Translations under genes and position numbers: made by a program
DNA from: Gaiellasilicea sp963811885
GTDB taxonomy: Bacteria > Actinomycetota > Thermoleophilia > Gaiellales > Gaiellaceae
Direction of reading: 5' to 3'
Length of the DNA stretch: 64,000 nt
Assembly (NCBI GenBank): GCA_963811885.1
Contig: CAWETB010000002.1
Coordinates: 1-64,000, forward strand
Shown: one piece after another, positions 37,289-45,011 of the stretch
How positions within the stretch are numbered: the first letter of the stretch is position 1
Layout: every line of letters begins with the position of its first letter
Notes under the pieces: model-generated
What the model saw: only the letters and a program-made list of their open reading frames with translations
Databases searched by the model: none
What the model was told of the DNA's origin: nothing

Positions 37289-38170
37289 CGGTCGAGCAGC
37301 TCCGGGATGCTCGCCGTCCCGAGCCAGTCGGCCGTCTCGCGGTACATGCGGCCGCGATCGCCGCGGAAGAGCAGCCCGCGCAGGCTCGTGGCGGCGCGCA
37401 GCAGCTTCCGCGCGCGCTCGGCGTAGGCGTCGCCGTGGTGCTTGGAGAGGAAGCGGAGGTGGCCGCGGACGTTCTCGCGGAACATCCGGCCGCCGTGCGA
37501 GGCGCCGCCGACGTGCACGCACTCGGCGCCCGGGAAGAAGACGACCTTCCAGCCCGCCTCGCGGAAGCGGTAGGCCCAGTCCGTCTCCTCGCTGAAGAGG
37601 AAGAACGCCTCGTCGAGCGGGCCGACCTGCTCGACCGCCTCGCGCCGGACGAGCATGCAGGCGCCCATCAGGAACTCCGCCTCGCGCACCTCCTGGTGGT
37701 CGAAGCCGCCCGCGTAGAACGCGTTCAGCGCCTGCGAGCGCGGCGCCAGCTTGCGGAGGAAGAAGTACTCGGTGGCGAGCCGCCAGAGCGTCGGGAAGCC
37801 GCGCACCGACCGCTGCAGCGAGCCGTCGGGGTTCAGCAGCCGCGGCCCGACGATCGCGGCGTCGGGGCGCTGGTCGGCGAAGGCGACGAGCCGCCGCAGC
37901 GAGCCCTCGGTCAGCCACGCGTCGGAGTTCAGGATCAGGAAGTAGCGGCCCGACGCGGCCTCCATGCCCGCGGTTCCAGCCGGCCGCGAGGCCGACGTTC
38001 TCCTGCTCGATCACGCGTGCCTCGGGCAGCTGCTCGCGGACGACGTCGGCGCTGCCGTCGGTCGAGCCGTTGTCGACGACGACCACTTCCTCGCCGCGCA
38101 CGCTCTCGAGGCAGCGCTCGATCCAGGGGAGCGCGTTGTGCGTGACGACGACGACGCTCGCGTCAGGCAT
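37285..38170 (-). CDS. GT2-family glycosyltransferase (rhamnosyltransferase-like), one frameshift
   Basis: Seen: ASVVVVTHNALPWIERCLESV, EVVVVDNGSTDGSADVV, ENVGLAAGWNRG. After a +1 shift near 37967 (extra G) come GRYFLILNSDAWLTEGSLRRL (DxD-like), GPRLLNPDGSLQRSVRGFP, GACMLVRREAVEQVGPLDEAFFLFSEETDWAYRFREAGW and CVHVGGASHGG. About 294 residues. Known: the NPDGSLQ, GACM, FSEETDW and HVGGAS series is typical of WbbL-type rhamnosyltransferases. Inferred: transfers a deoxysugar. ATG overlaps the previous stop by 8 bases; the downstream junction is ATGA. Confidence 0.82.
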
Positions 38171-39128
38171 GGCGCGCGCTCGGCCCCCGGCGCAGCCCCT
38201 CCCAGAGCAGGATCAGCCCGCCGGGCAGCGCCATCACGACGGTGACGAGGAAGAAGAGGAAGCCGGCGGCGAAGGCCTGGTCGGCGTCGACGCCGACGTT
38301 GCCGAGGAAGCTGACGAAGAACGCCTCCCGCACGGCGAAGCCGTTGAGCGTGAACGGGACGAGCAGGACGAGGAAGAAGAGCGGCCCCATCACGTAGTAG
38401 ATCCGCGGCGAGAGCTCGATCCCCACCGCCCGGGAGGACGCCCAGATCGCGAGCACGCGCACGGCCTGGATCGCGACCGTGAAGAAGAAGAGCGAGATCA
38501 GCAGCCCCGGCCGGTCGCGGAAGGCGTGGACGCCGTCGTAGACGGCGCGAACGGGGCGCTCGAGCCGGAGCGCGCGCAGCAGCGGCGCCGTCGCGCGGAG
38601 CAGCGGCCGGGCCGAACGGGAGAAGAAGAGGAAGGCCAGGAAGATCGTCCCGAGCACGAACGCGCCCTCGATCCAGAGGTAGGCGCCGACGTCGTAGCGG
38701 CCGATCGCGAGCAGGAACCCGAACGCGCCGAGCAGGACCGTCGCCGCGCCGCCGAGCGCCCGCTCGAGCAGCACGATCGCGGAGATCGCGCCGAGCCGCG
38801 CCGGATGGCGGCGCGAGGTCTCGAGGATCCGCACCGCGTCGCCGCCGATCGAGGTCGGCAGGATCTGCCCGGCGGTGTACGAGACGAAGTAGGCGCGCGT
38901 CAGCCACGGCAGGTGCTCGCGCATCCCCTGCGAGGCCAGCAGCCGCCGCCAGCGCTCGGCCATCGGGATCACCGTCAGCGTCATGATCGCGACCGCGAGC
39001 AGGAACCACCACGGGTTCGCATCCGCGACCACCTCGGCCGTCTCCCGGATGTCGATCTTCCAGACCAGGTAGGCGATCGCGAGACCGGTGAAGAGCAGCG
39101 TCGCGGAGACGCGGACTGAGCGCCTCAT
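38163..39128 (-). CDS. UPF0104/AglD-like membrane protein (flippase-like domain)
   Basis: Seen: intact 321 residues with about eight helices: VSATLLFTGLAIAYLVWKIDI, MAERWRRLLASQGM, YFVSYTAGQILPTSIGGDAVRIL, AISAIVLLERALGG, FTVAIQAVRVLAIWASSRAVG, VPFTLNGFAVREAFFVSFLGNVGV and MALPGGLILLWEG. Known: LPTSIGGDxxR, ERxxG and GxREAFFV are the conserved blocks of the lysylphosphatidylglycerol-synthase transmembrane family (UPF0104), linked to lipid or lipid-sugar translocation. Inferred: helps present polyprenyl-phosphate donors or flips glycolipids. ATGA overlap with the aminotransferase gene upstream. Confidence 0.82.
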   Translation of the reverse strand: MRRSVRVSATLLFTGLAIAYLVWKIDIRETAEVVADANPWWFLLAVAIMTLTVIPMAERWRRLLASQGMREHLPWLTRAYFVSYTAGQILPTSIGGDAVRILETSRRHPARLGAISAIVLLERALGGAATVLLGAFGFLLAIGRYDVGAYLWIEGAFVLGTIFLAFLFFSRSARPLLRATAPLLRALRLERPVRAVYDGVHAFRDRPGLLISLFFFTVAIQAVRVLAIWASSRAVGIELSPRIYYVMGPLFFLVLLVPFTLNGFAVREAFFVSFLGNVGVDADQAFAAGFLFFLVTVVMALPGGLILLWEGLRRGPSARHA

Positions 39129-40240
39129 GCGGCGCGGTCGCGAATTCGCCCGAGCGCCTCGATCACGTCCGCGATGTCGCCGTCGGAGTGCGCGGGCGAG
39201 AGCGGCAGCGAGAGGATCTCGTCGCCGGCGCGCTCCGCGACCGGGAGGGACGGCTGCCCGGGGAAGCGCTCGCGGTACCAGGTGAGCCGGTGCACCGGGA
39301 GGAAGTGGATCGAGGTCGAGATCCGCTCGGCCGTGAGCGCCTGCTGCACCTCGTCGCGGGTCAGCCCGAAGCGCTCGGCGTCGATGCGGACGACGTAGAG
39401 GTGGAGTGCGTGCGTGTCGCGAGGGTCGCGCTCGAGCGGCTCGATCCCGTCCAGGCCGGCGACCCCCTCGTCGTAGAGCGCGAACTGGCGCTCGCGCGCG
39501 GCGGTGTGCTCCGGCAGCTTGTCGAGCTGGACGAGCGCGATCGCCGCGAGCACGTCGGAGAGGTTGGCCTTGTAGCCGGGAACCGTGATGTCGTAGAGCG
39601 AGCCGTCGCCGCGGCGCATCAGGCGCAGGTTGCGGATCGCGTCGGCGACCTCGTCCGAGTTCGTCGAGACGAGCCCGCCCTCGCCGGCGGCGATGTTCTT
39701 CGTCGCGTAGAGGCTGAAGCACGTCGCCTCGGAGAGCCCGCCGAGCTTGCGGCCGCGGTAGGCGCTCTCGGCCGCGTGGGCGGCGTCCTCGATCACGGGG
39801 ATCCCGAGCTCCCAGATCGGATCCATGTCGGCGGGCTGGCCGGCGAGGTGGACGGGCATGATCGCCTTCGTCCGCTCGGTCACGGCCGCGCCGATCAGCG
39901 CCGGGTCGATGTTGAGGTCGCCCTCGCGCACGTCGACGAAGACCGGCGTCGCGCCGGAATGGACGATCACGTTGGCGGTCGCCGGCCACGTGATCGGCGT
40001 CGTGATCACCTCGTCGCCGGCCTCGATCCCGAGCGCGACGAGCGCCAGGTGCATCGCCGCCGTGCCGGAGGCGACGGCGAGGACGTGCTTCGCCTCCAGG
40101 TACTCGGCCATCCGCTCCTCGAGCAGCGCCGCCCTGGGGCCGGTCGTCAGCCAGCCGGAGCGGAGGGTCTCGGCGACCGCCTCGATCTCCTCCTCGCCGA
40201 TCGAAGGCGGCTGGAAGCCCAGTGGTTGCTCTCGGGTCAT
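39125..40240 (-). CDS. DegT/DnrJ/EryC1-family PLP-dependent sugar aminotransferase
   Basis: Seen: intact 371 residues: LGFQPPSIGEEEIEAVAETLRSGWLTTGP, VLAVASGTAAMHLALVALGI, DEVITTPITWPATANVIVHSGATPVFVDV, IMPVHLAGQPADM, VIEDAAHAAESAYRGRKLG, CFSLYATKNIAAGEGGLVSTN (PLP Lys in TKN), GYKANLSDVLAAIALVQLDKL and FLPVHRLTWYRERF. Known: the family converts keto-sugar nucleotides to amino sugars; this subgroup is ArnB/PseC-like. Inferred: acts on the product of the RmlB-like enzyme encoded in the same operon (41380). ATGA overlaps bind it to both neighbours. Confidence 0.88.
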   Translation of the reverse strand: MTREQPLGFQPPSIGEEEIEAVAETLRSGWLTTGPRAALLEERMAEYLEAKHVLAVASGTAAMHLALVALGIEAGDEVITTPITWPATANVIVHSGATPVFVDVREGDLNIDPALIGAAVTERTKAIMPVHLAGQPADMDPIWELGIPVIEDAAHAAESAYRGRKLGGLSEATCFSLYATKNIAAGEGGLVSTNSDEVADAIRNLRLMRRGDGSLYDITVPGYKANLSDVLAAIALVQLDKLPEHTAARERQFALYDEGVAGLDGIEPLERDPRDTHALHLYVVRIDAERFGLTRDEVQQALTAERISTSIHFLPVHRLTWYRERFPGQPSLPVAERAGDEILSLPLSPAHSDGDIADVIEALGRIRDRAA

Positions 40241-41422
40241 TCGACGACGAAGCGTATTTCGTTCGCGGCGGCGCGAGCGCGCTCGAGCGCCTGCTCGCGG
40301 CTGTCGCCGACCGCGATCACGGCGCCGGCCCGGTCGGCGCCGCGGAGCAGCGGGCCGAAGACGTGGCCCGGCTCCCGGTAGAGCCGCACGTCGAGGACTC
40401 CGTCGACCGCGTGCGCCGCCTCGCGACCCTCGACCTCGTGCAGCGTTCCCTCGGGCGCGACGAGGAAGAGGACGCAGGCGCCGCCCGCGAGACTTTGTGT
40501 TTCTGAAACACAAGCCTCGTTTCCGAGTGCGAAGTCGAGCGCCAGGTCGTTCAGCTTCACCCCGGTCGCGGCCTCGGCGAGCTCGGCGTCGTGCCCCCCG
40601 CCGAGGCGCGCAGCCAGCTCAACCACGCGGGATCCGTCCGGTCCCGACCCGGATCTGGGTGTAGGTCGGCCCGTTGCGAACCCCGAGGGCCTCGGCGGCG
40701 GCGCGGGCCGCCTCGATCGGAGCTTGTGTTTCAGAAACACAAGGCCAGACGTGCGCCAGCGCGACGCCGAACGCAGGCGGGTCGGCGGTGACGCGGTCGG
40801 TGACGAGCAGCGGGTGGAAGACGCCGTCGATCGAGACGGCGTTGACCGTCACCTCCGGTCCGTCGACCAGCTCCTCGACGAGGCAGACCTCGCCGCGTGA
40901 GGCGTCGAGCGCAGCGGCGATCGCCGCCGGGAGCTCCGCCTCGCTGCGGACGAGCGAGAGGCCGCGCTGGCCCTGGCGGTCGGGCGCCTTGACGACGCAC
41001 GGGATCGGCAGCCCGTCGACGACGCCGGAGACGAGCTGCGAGCGCGGCTGCGGCACGCCCGCCTCGGCGAACCGGTCGCGCTGCCGCGACTTCGTCGTCG
41101 CGAGCGTCGCGGTGGCCGCGTCGATCGGGTGCGGCAGCGCCAGCCGCTCGGCCACGCGCGCCGCGACGCCGACCGGCCAGTCGGCGCCCGGCGAGATGAT
41201 CCCGTCGACGTTCTCCGCCCGTGCGAGCCGGTCGACGCCGGGCTCGTCCTCGGTCGAGACGATCGCGCGCTTGTCCGCGTACGCGAAGCCGGGCGCCGCG
41301 GGGTCGCGGTCGACTGCGATCACGAAGAGGTCGCGCTCGCGTGCGGCGCGCAGCAGCCCGATCTGCGCGGGCCCCGCTCCTAGGACGAGGAGACGCTGTC
41401 GCGCGCGGTCAGAGCCCGCCAC
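40237..41422 (-). CDS. ATP-grasp enzyme carrying two palindromic elements, one frameshift
   Basis: Seen: RLLVLGAGPAQIGLLRAARER, VIAVDRDPAAPGFAYADK, TKSRQRDRFAEAGVPQPRSQ, IPCVVKAPDRQGQRGLSLV, CLVEELVDGPEVTVNAVSIDG and GPTYTQIRV. After a +1 shift near 40650 come RVVELAARLGGGHDAEL, LALDFALGNEA and CVLFLVAPEG. Known: a CarB-like ATP-grasp ligase. It is a paralogue of the enzyme at 49954. Two palindromes are read in frame as CVSETQ, at sites where the paralogue has unrelated linker sequence. Start GTG 41422 (or 41425) overlaps the SDR gene by 43 bases. Inferred: adds an acyl or amino-acid group to the amino sugar. Confidence 0.78.
40493..40514. repeat. Palindromic element, copy 2 (in frame in ATP-grasp gene)
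   Basis: Arms CTTTGTGTTTC and GAAACACAAG around a single T. Read on the minus strand as ACVSETQSL. Same extra base as copy 1, in the same orientation relative to the coding strand. Confidence 0.9.
40723..40743. repeat. Palindromic element, copy 3 (in frame in ATP-grasp gene)
   Basis: Perfect 10-base arms CTTGTGTTTC and GAAACACAAG around a single A. Read on the minus strand as PCVSETQAP, in the same reading phase as copy 2. Confidence 0.9.
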
Positions 41423-42372
41423 CACACCTCGTTCTCGCGGTACCACTCGACCGTCTGCTCCAGGCCCTGCTCGAAGCTCGTCCGCGCGCGCCAGCCGGTC
41501 AGCCGCTCGAGCTTGTCGGTCGAGCCGATGTGCCGGTCGACCTGGCCGAGCCGCTCGTCGACGAAGACGACCTCGGCATCGGCGCCGACGGCCGCGAGCA
41601 CGGAGTCGGCGACGTCGCGCACGGAGATGTCGATCCCGGTGGCGACGTTGACGACCTCGCCGGCGAGCCCGTCGATGTCGGCGGCGATGATCGCCTCGAT
41701 CGCCTCGGCGTCGTCGTCGACGTAGAGCCAGTCGCGCGAGGCGTGCCCGTCGCCGTGGATCGTCAGCGGCTCGCCCGAGAGCGCCTGGGTGATGAAGCGC
41801 GGGATCACCTTCTCCGGATGCTGGCGCGGCCCGTAGTTGTTGAAGGGGCGCACGATCACGATCGGCAGCCCGTAGGTGACGAAGTACGAGTACGCGAGCC
41901 GGTCGCCGCCGGCCTTCGTCGCCGCGTACGGCGAGCGCGGGTTGAGCGGATGCTCCTCGTCCATCGGCGCGTACTCCGCCGTCCCGTACACCTCGCTCGA
42001 GGAGATCAGGATGAAGCGCTCGACCGGCGTGCGCCGGATCGCGTCGAGCAGGATCTGCGTCCCCTCGACGTTCGTCGTCACGAACTCGGAGGCACCCTCC
42101 TCGATCGACTTCTCCACGTGCGACTCTGCGGCCGCGTTGACGATCACGTCGACCTCGCAGACGAGCTTCTCGACCAGATCCGGGTCGCGGATGTCGCCGT
42201 GCACGAACGAGAGCCGCTCGTGGCTCATCACGTCCGCGAGGTTCTCGAGGTTGCCCGCGTAGGTGAGCGCGTCGAGCGAGACGACCTCGTGGTCGGTGTG
42301 CGCCAGCAGGTGGCGGATGAAGTTCGACGAGATGAAGCCGGCTCCGCCGGTGACCAGAACGCGCTTGCTCAC
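41380..42372 (-). CDS. dTDP-glucose 4,6-dehydratase-like extended SDR
   Basis: Seen: intact 330 residues: RVLVTGGAGFISSNFIRHLL (NAD site), VVSLDALTYAGNLENLADV, HGDIRDPDLVEKL, VNAAAESHVEKSIEE, FILISSSEVYGTAEYAP, PRSPYAATKAGGDRLAYSY (Tyr and Lys), RPFNNYGPRQHPEKVIPRF, HGDGHASRDWLYVDDDAEAI and ERLGQVDRHIGSTDK. Known: DALTYAGN, NNYGP and SRDWLYV are RmlB-like, but RmlB has Asp-Glu before VYG and here the Asp is Ser (SSSEVYG). Inferred: a related NDP-sugar dehydratase or epimerase feeding the DegT enzyme. GTGA overlap with the GT2 gene. Confidence 0.82.
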   Translation of the reverse strand: MSKRVLVTGGAGFISSNFIRHLLAHTDHEVVSLDALTYAGNLENLADVMSHERLSFVHGDIRDPDLVEKLVCEVDVIVNAAAESHVEKSIEEGASEFVTTNVEGTQILLDAIRRTPVERFILISSSEVYGTAEYAPMDEEHPLNPRSPYAATKAGGDRLAYSYFVTYGLPIVIVRPFNNYGPRQHPEKVIPRFITQALSGEPLTIHGDGHASRDWLYVDDDAEAIEAIIAADIDGLAGEVVNVATGIDISVRDVADSVLAAVGADAEVVFVDERLGQVDRHIGSTDKLERLTGWRARTSFEQGLEQTVEWYRENEVWWRALTARDSVSSS

Positions 42373-43283
42373 AGTTCCTCCGAGATCGAGTAGAGAGGCC
42401 GGCCTTCGACCTCGCGCTGGATTCTGCCTAGGTATTCCCCCACGAGCGCAAGGATGAAGCCTTGGATCCCGAGCACGAAGAGCACGGCGACGCCGCCGAG
42501 CAGCGGGCCGGGGAAGTTGGAGCGGTCGATCCAGAACCAGATCCCGTAGATGCCGAGCGCTGTCGCGAGCAGCGTGCAGGTGACGCCGAGCGCGATCCCG
42601 ATCCACTGGATCGGCTGCGGCCAGAAGCCGGCGAGCACGTGCAGCGCGAGCCGCAGCAGGCGCAGCGGCGAGTAGCTCGAGCTGCCCGCGCGCGCCGCAT
42701 GGGCGACGTCGACCTCGACGACCGACGCGCCGCCGGAGAGCACGAGCGCCTTCGTGAACTTCTGCTTGCCGATCGCCGGCAGCATCGGCACGACGACGTC
42801 GCGGCGGTAGGCGTTGAAGGCGCAGCCGAAGTCGGAGATGGCGACGCCGGTGAAGCGCCGCAGCATCCCGTTGATCAGCCGCGAGGGCAGCGTCCGGCCC
42901 CACGAGTCCTTGCGCGCGACCCGGCGGCCGCTCGCGACGTCCGCGCCGTCCTCCACTGCGGCGACCAGGCGCGGGATGTCCTCCGGCTCGTTCTGGAGGT
43001 CGCCGTCCATCGTCACGACGATGTCGCCCTGGGCGCGCGCGAGACCCGCATGCATGGCCGGGTGCTGGCCGAAGTTGCGCTTGAAGCGGACGGCGCGCAC
43101 GCGGGGGTCGGCGGCGTGCAGGCCCTCGACCGCAGCCCAGGTCCCGTCGGTCGAGCCGTCGTCGACGAGGATCAGCTCGAACGGCTTGCCGTCGAGTGCC
43201 GTTACGGTGCGCCGGTAGAGCTCTTCGACCGAGCCCTGCTCGTTCAGGAGCGTGACGACGACGGACAGATCCGGAGCGGCCAT
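42369..43283 (-). CDS. GT2-family polyprenyl-phosphate glycosyltransferase (GtrB/ArnC-like)
   Basis: Seen: intact 304 residues: LSVVVTLLNEQGSVEELYRRT, LILVDDGSTDGTW, FKRNFGQHPAMHAGLARA, DIVVTMDGDLQNEPEDIPRL (metal site), DVASGRRVARKDSWGR, ISDFGCAFNAYRRDVV, then two C-terminal helices and GEYLGRIQREVEGRPLYSI. Known: NFGQHPA, MDGDLQ and VGEYLGR identify enzymes that charge undecaprenyl phosphate with a single sugar (GtrB, ArnC). Inferred: makes the lipid-linked donor for outer-face transfer. Its ATG shares the tetranucleotide CATG at 43281-43284 with the divergent DUF402 gene. Confidence 0.87.
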   Translation of the reverse strand: MAAPDLSVVVTLLNEQGSVEELYRRTVTALDGKPFELILVDDGSTDGTWAAVEGLHAADPRVRAVRFKRNFGQHPAMHAGLARAQGDIVVTMDGDLQNEPEDIPRLVAAVEDGADVASGRRVARKDSWGRTLPSRLINGMLRRFTGVAISDFGCAFNAYRRDVVVPMLPAIGKQKFTKALVLSGGASVVEVDVAHAARAGSSSYSPLRLLRLALHVLAGFWPQPIQWIGIALGVTCTLLATALGIYGIWFWIDRSNFPGPLLGGVAVLFVLGIQGFILALVGEYLGRIQREVEGRPLYSISEEL

Positions 43284-43857
43284 GGGTGGAGGGGAGCGTA
43301 TAGACGCGGTCTGGCGCGACGTGCATCGCGGCCGGGTCTGGCGCGCGCAGGCCTGCCGGATCGTCGAGGAGACCCCTGAGCACGCGGCGCTCTGGATGCC
43401 GCGGGGCAGCCTGGCGATGCTTCCGGTCGACGACACGGGCGCGCGGATCCGGATCCCGGGCGAGGCGTGGGAGCTCGAGCCGATCTCGAGCAAGCGCGAC
43501 GCGATCTGCCTCGGCCGGGCGGGTCGGTCGCACTCGATCTACCTCTTCTTCAAGCCCGACGGCGCATTCGAGCACTGGTACGTCAACTTCGAGCAGCCGC
43601 TGCGCCGGACGCCGGTCGGCTACGACACCTTCGACCACAAGCTCGATCTGATCGTGATGCCGGACGGCACGTACCGCTGGAAGGACGAGGACGAGCTCGA
43701 GCAGGCCGCGGCGCTCGGGATCGTCGATGCCGCGGCGGTCCGGGCGGAGGGTCAGCGCGTGCTCGAGGAGTGGCCGTTCCCGACCGGCTGGGAGGAGTGG
43801 CGACCGGACCCCACCTGGCCGGTCCCGCAGCTGCCGGAAGGCTGGGACCGGGTCTGA
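43282..43857 (+). CDS. DUF402-family protein
   Basis: Seen: 191 residues with ISSKRDAICLGRAGRSHSIYLFFKPDGAFEHWYVNFEQPLRRTPVGYDTFDHKLDLIVMPDG-type core, including conserved Tyr-Val-Asn, Asp-His-x-Leu-Asp and a following WKDEDELEQA. It ends with a Trp/Pro-rich tail (WEEWRPDPTWPVPQLPEGW). Known: W-Y-V-N-x-x-x-P and DxxLD are hallmarks of the DUF402 fold, nucleoside phosphatase-like proteins such as FomD. Function here unknown. ATG 43282 overlaps the opposite-strand ATG; ATG 43252 is an alternative that would overlap the divergent gene by 30 more bases. CTGA overlap with the MFS gene. Confidence 0.7.
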   Translation: MGGGERIDAVWRDVHRGRVWRAQACRIVEETPEHAALWMPRGSLAMLPVDDTGARIRIPGEAWELEPISSKRDAICLGRAGRSHSIYLFFKPDGAFEHWYVNFEQPLRRTPVGYDTFDHKLDLIVMPDGTYRWKDEDELEQAAALGIVDAAAVRAEGQRVLEEWPFPTGWEEWRPDPTWPVPQLPEGWDRV

Positions 43858-45011
43858 GGCGGCGAGGCCCGCTCGCTGCCTTCGTCGGGTTGGGGCTGCT
43901 CTGGGGCGGCTGGGCCGCGCTCGTCCCGGCGGTCCAGGAGGCCGTCGGGGCGTCGAAGGGGACGCTCGGGCTGGCGCTCCTCTTCGTCGCCGTCGGCTCG
44001 CTCCCCGCGATGCTCTTCACCGGCCGTGAGCTCGACCGGCGCGGCACGAGCATCCTCCCGTGGCTGATCGTCGGCCTCGCGATTGCGGCCGTGCTGCCGG
44101 CCTTCGCAGGCTCCGTGCCGGTGCTGGCCCTCTGCCTCGTCGCGCTCGGCGTGGCCACGGGCGCAACCGACGTCGCCATGAACGCCGCCGTCTCCGAGCT
44201 CGAGGTGCGCGAAGGGACACGGCTGATGCAGCTCGCGCACGGGCTCTACTCGGCAGGCGTGCTCGTCGGGGCGCTCGCCGTCGGGCTCGCGCGGCAGGCC
44301 GGCGCGGGACGCGGCGCGGTGCTCGGCGGGATCGCTGCCGCGCTGCTCGTGGCCGCGGCCCTCAACGTCGGGCACGAGCGGATCGAGCGGCGCCCAGGCC
44401 CGACCAGCCGGCCGCGGCTCAACCGCGCTGCGATCCCGATCGGGCTCGTCTGCGGCGCGGCGTTCGTGATCGAAGGCGGGATGGAGAACTGGGGCGCCGT
44501 CTTCCTCGAACGCGACCTCGACGCGGCGCCGGCGATGAGCGCGCTCGCGCCGGCCGCCTACGGCGGCGCGATGATGCTCGGCCGCTTCTCGGGCCAGTGG
44601 CTCGAGAGCCGGCTCGGCGACACGGTGCTGCTCGCCGGCTCGATGGTCGTGGCGCTCGGCGGGCTCGCCGCCGCCGCGCTGGCTCCGAACCCGCCGGCCG
44701 CGATCGCGGCGTTCTTCGTCGGCGGCGCGGGGATCTCGATCGCGGCGCCAGTGCTCTTCGGCGCCGGAGGCCGCCTCACCTCGCCGGAGGAGCGCGGCAG
44801 CGCCCTCGCGACGGTGACGACGCTCGGCTATCTCGGCTTCCTCGTCGGGCCGCCGATCGTCGGCGGCATCGCCGAGGCGGTCGGGCTGCGAGCGAGCTTC
44901 GCCGCGCTCGCCGTGATCGCGACCGGGCTCATCGTCGCCGTGCCGCGGCTGCACCTGAACGGACGTGTCCCAGGGACTGTCCCCAGGACACGTCCTGAAC
45001 AGCCGCTCTAG
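43854..45011 (+). CDS. MFS transporter, 12-helix
   Basis: Seen: about 385 residues: LAAFVGLGLLWGGWAALVPAVQEAVGASKGTLGLALLFVAVGSLPAM, RELDRRGTSILPW (loop 2-3), VALGVATGATDVAMNAAVSELE, AHGLYSAGVLVGALAVG, EGGMENWGAVFLERDL, MMLGRFSGQWLESRLGD and SPEERGSALATVTTLGYLGFLVGPPIVGGIAE. Known: the GxTDVAMNA and EDW/ENW motifs fit a fucose-permease-like MFS group. Substrate unknown. No ATG, GTG or TTG precedes helix 1; CTG 43854 forms CTGA with the DUF402 stop. The last 15 residues (GRVPGTVPRTRPEQPL) are encoded largely by a hairpin repeat. Confidence 0.78.
   Translation: MRRRGPLAAFVGLGLLWGGWAALVPAVQEAVGASKGTLGLALLFVAVGSLPAMLFTGRELDRRGTSILPWLIVGLAIAAVLPAFAGSVPVLALCLVALGVATGATDVAMNAAVSELEVREGTRLMQLAHGLYSAGVLVGALAVGLARQAGAGRGAVLGGIAAALLVAAALNVGHERIERRPGPTSRPRLNRAAIPIGLVCGAAFVIEGGMENWGAVFLERDLDAAPAMSALAPAAYGGAMMLGRFSGQWLESRLGDTVLLAGSMVVALGGLAAAALAPNPPAAIAAFFVGGAGISIAAPVLFGAGGRLTSPEERGSALATVTTLGYLGFLVGPPIVGGIAEAVGLRASFAALAVIATGLIVAVPRLHLNGRVPGTVPRTRPEQPL
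44961..44995. repeat. Nested inverted repeat (REP-like) encoding the C-terminus of the MFS protein
   Basis: Outer arms GGACGTGTCC and GGACACGTCC (10 bp, perfect), CA/CA internal mismatch, inner arms GGGAC and GTCCC around a single T. It lies just before the interlocked stop codons of two convergent genes, so it could act as a bidirectional terminator or be a mobile REP. No U-tract follows. Confidence 0.85.

Noticed and set aside
34964..38170. A 1069-codon minus-strand open frame and other very long open frames (for example 15467-17521 plus, 47046-49403 minus, 13543-15093 plus)
   Set aside because: They cover several real genes in changing frames. Their translations are Arg/Ala/Pro-rich with no motifs outside the segments in true frame. 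High GC removes stop codons from shadow frames.
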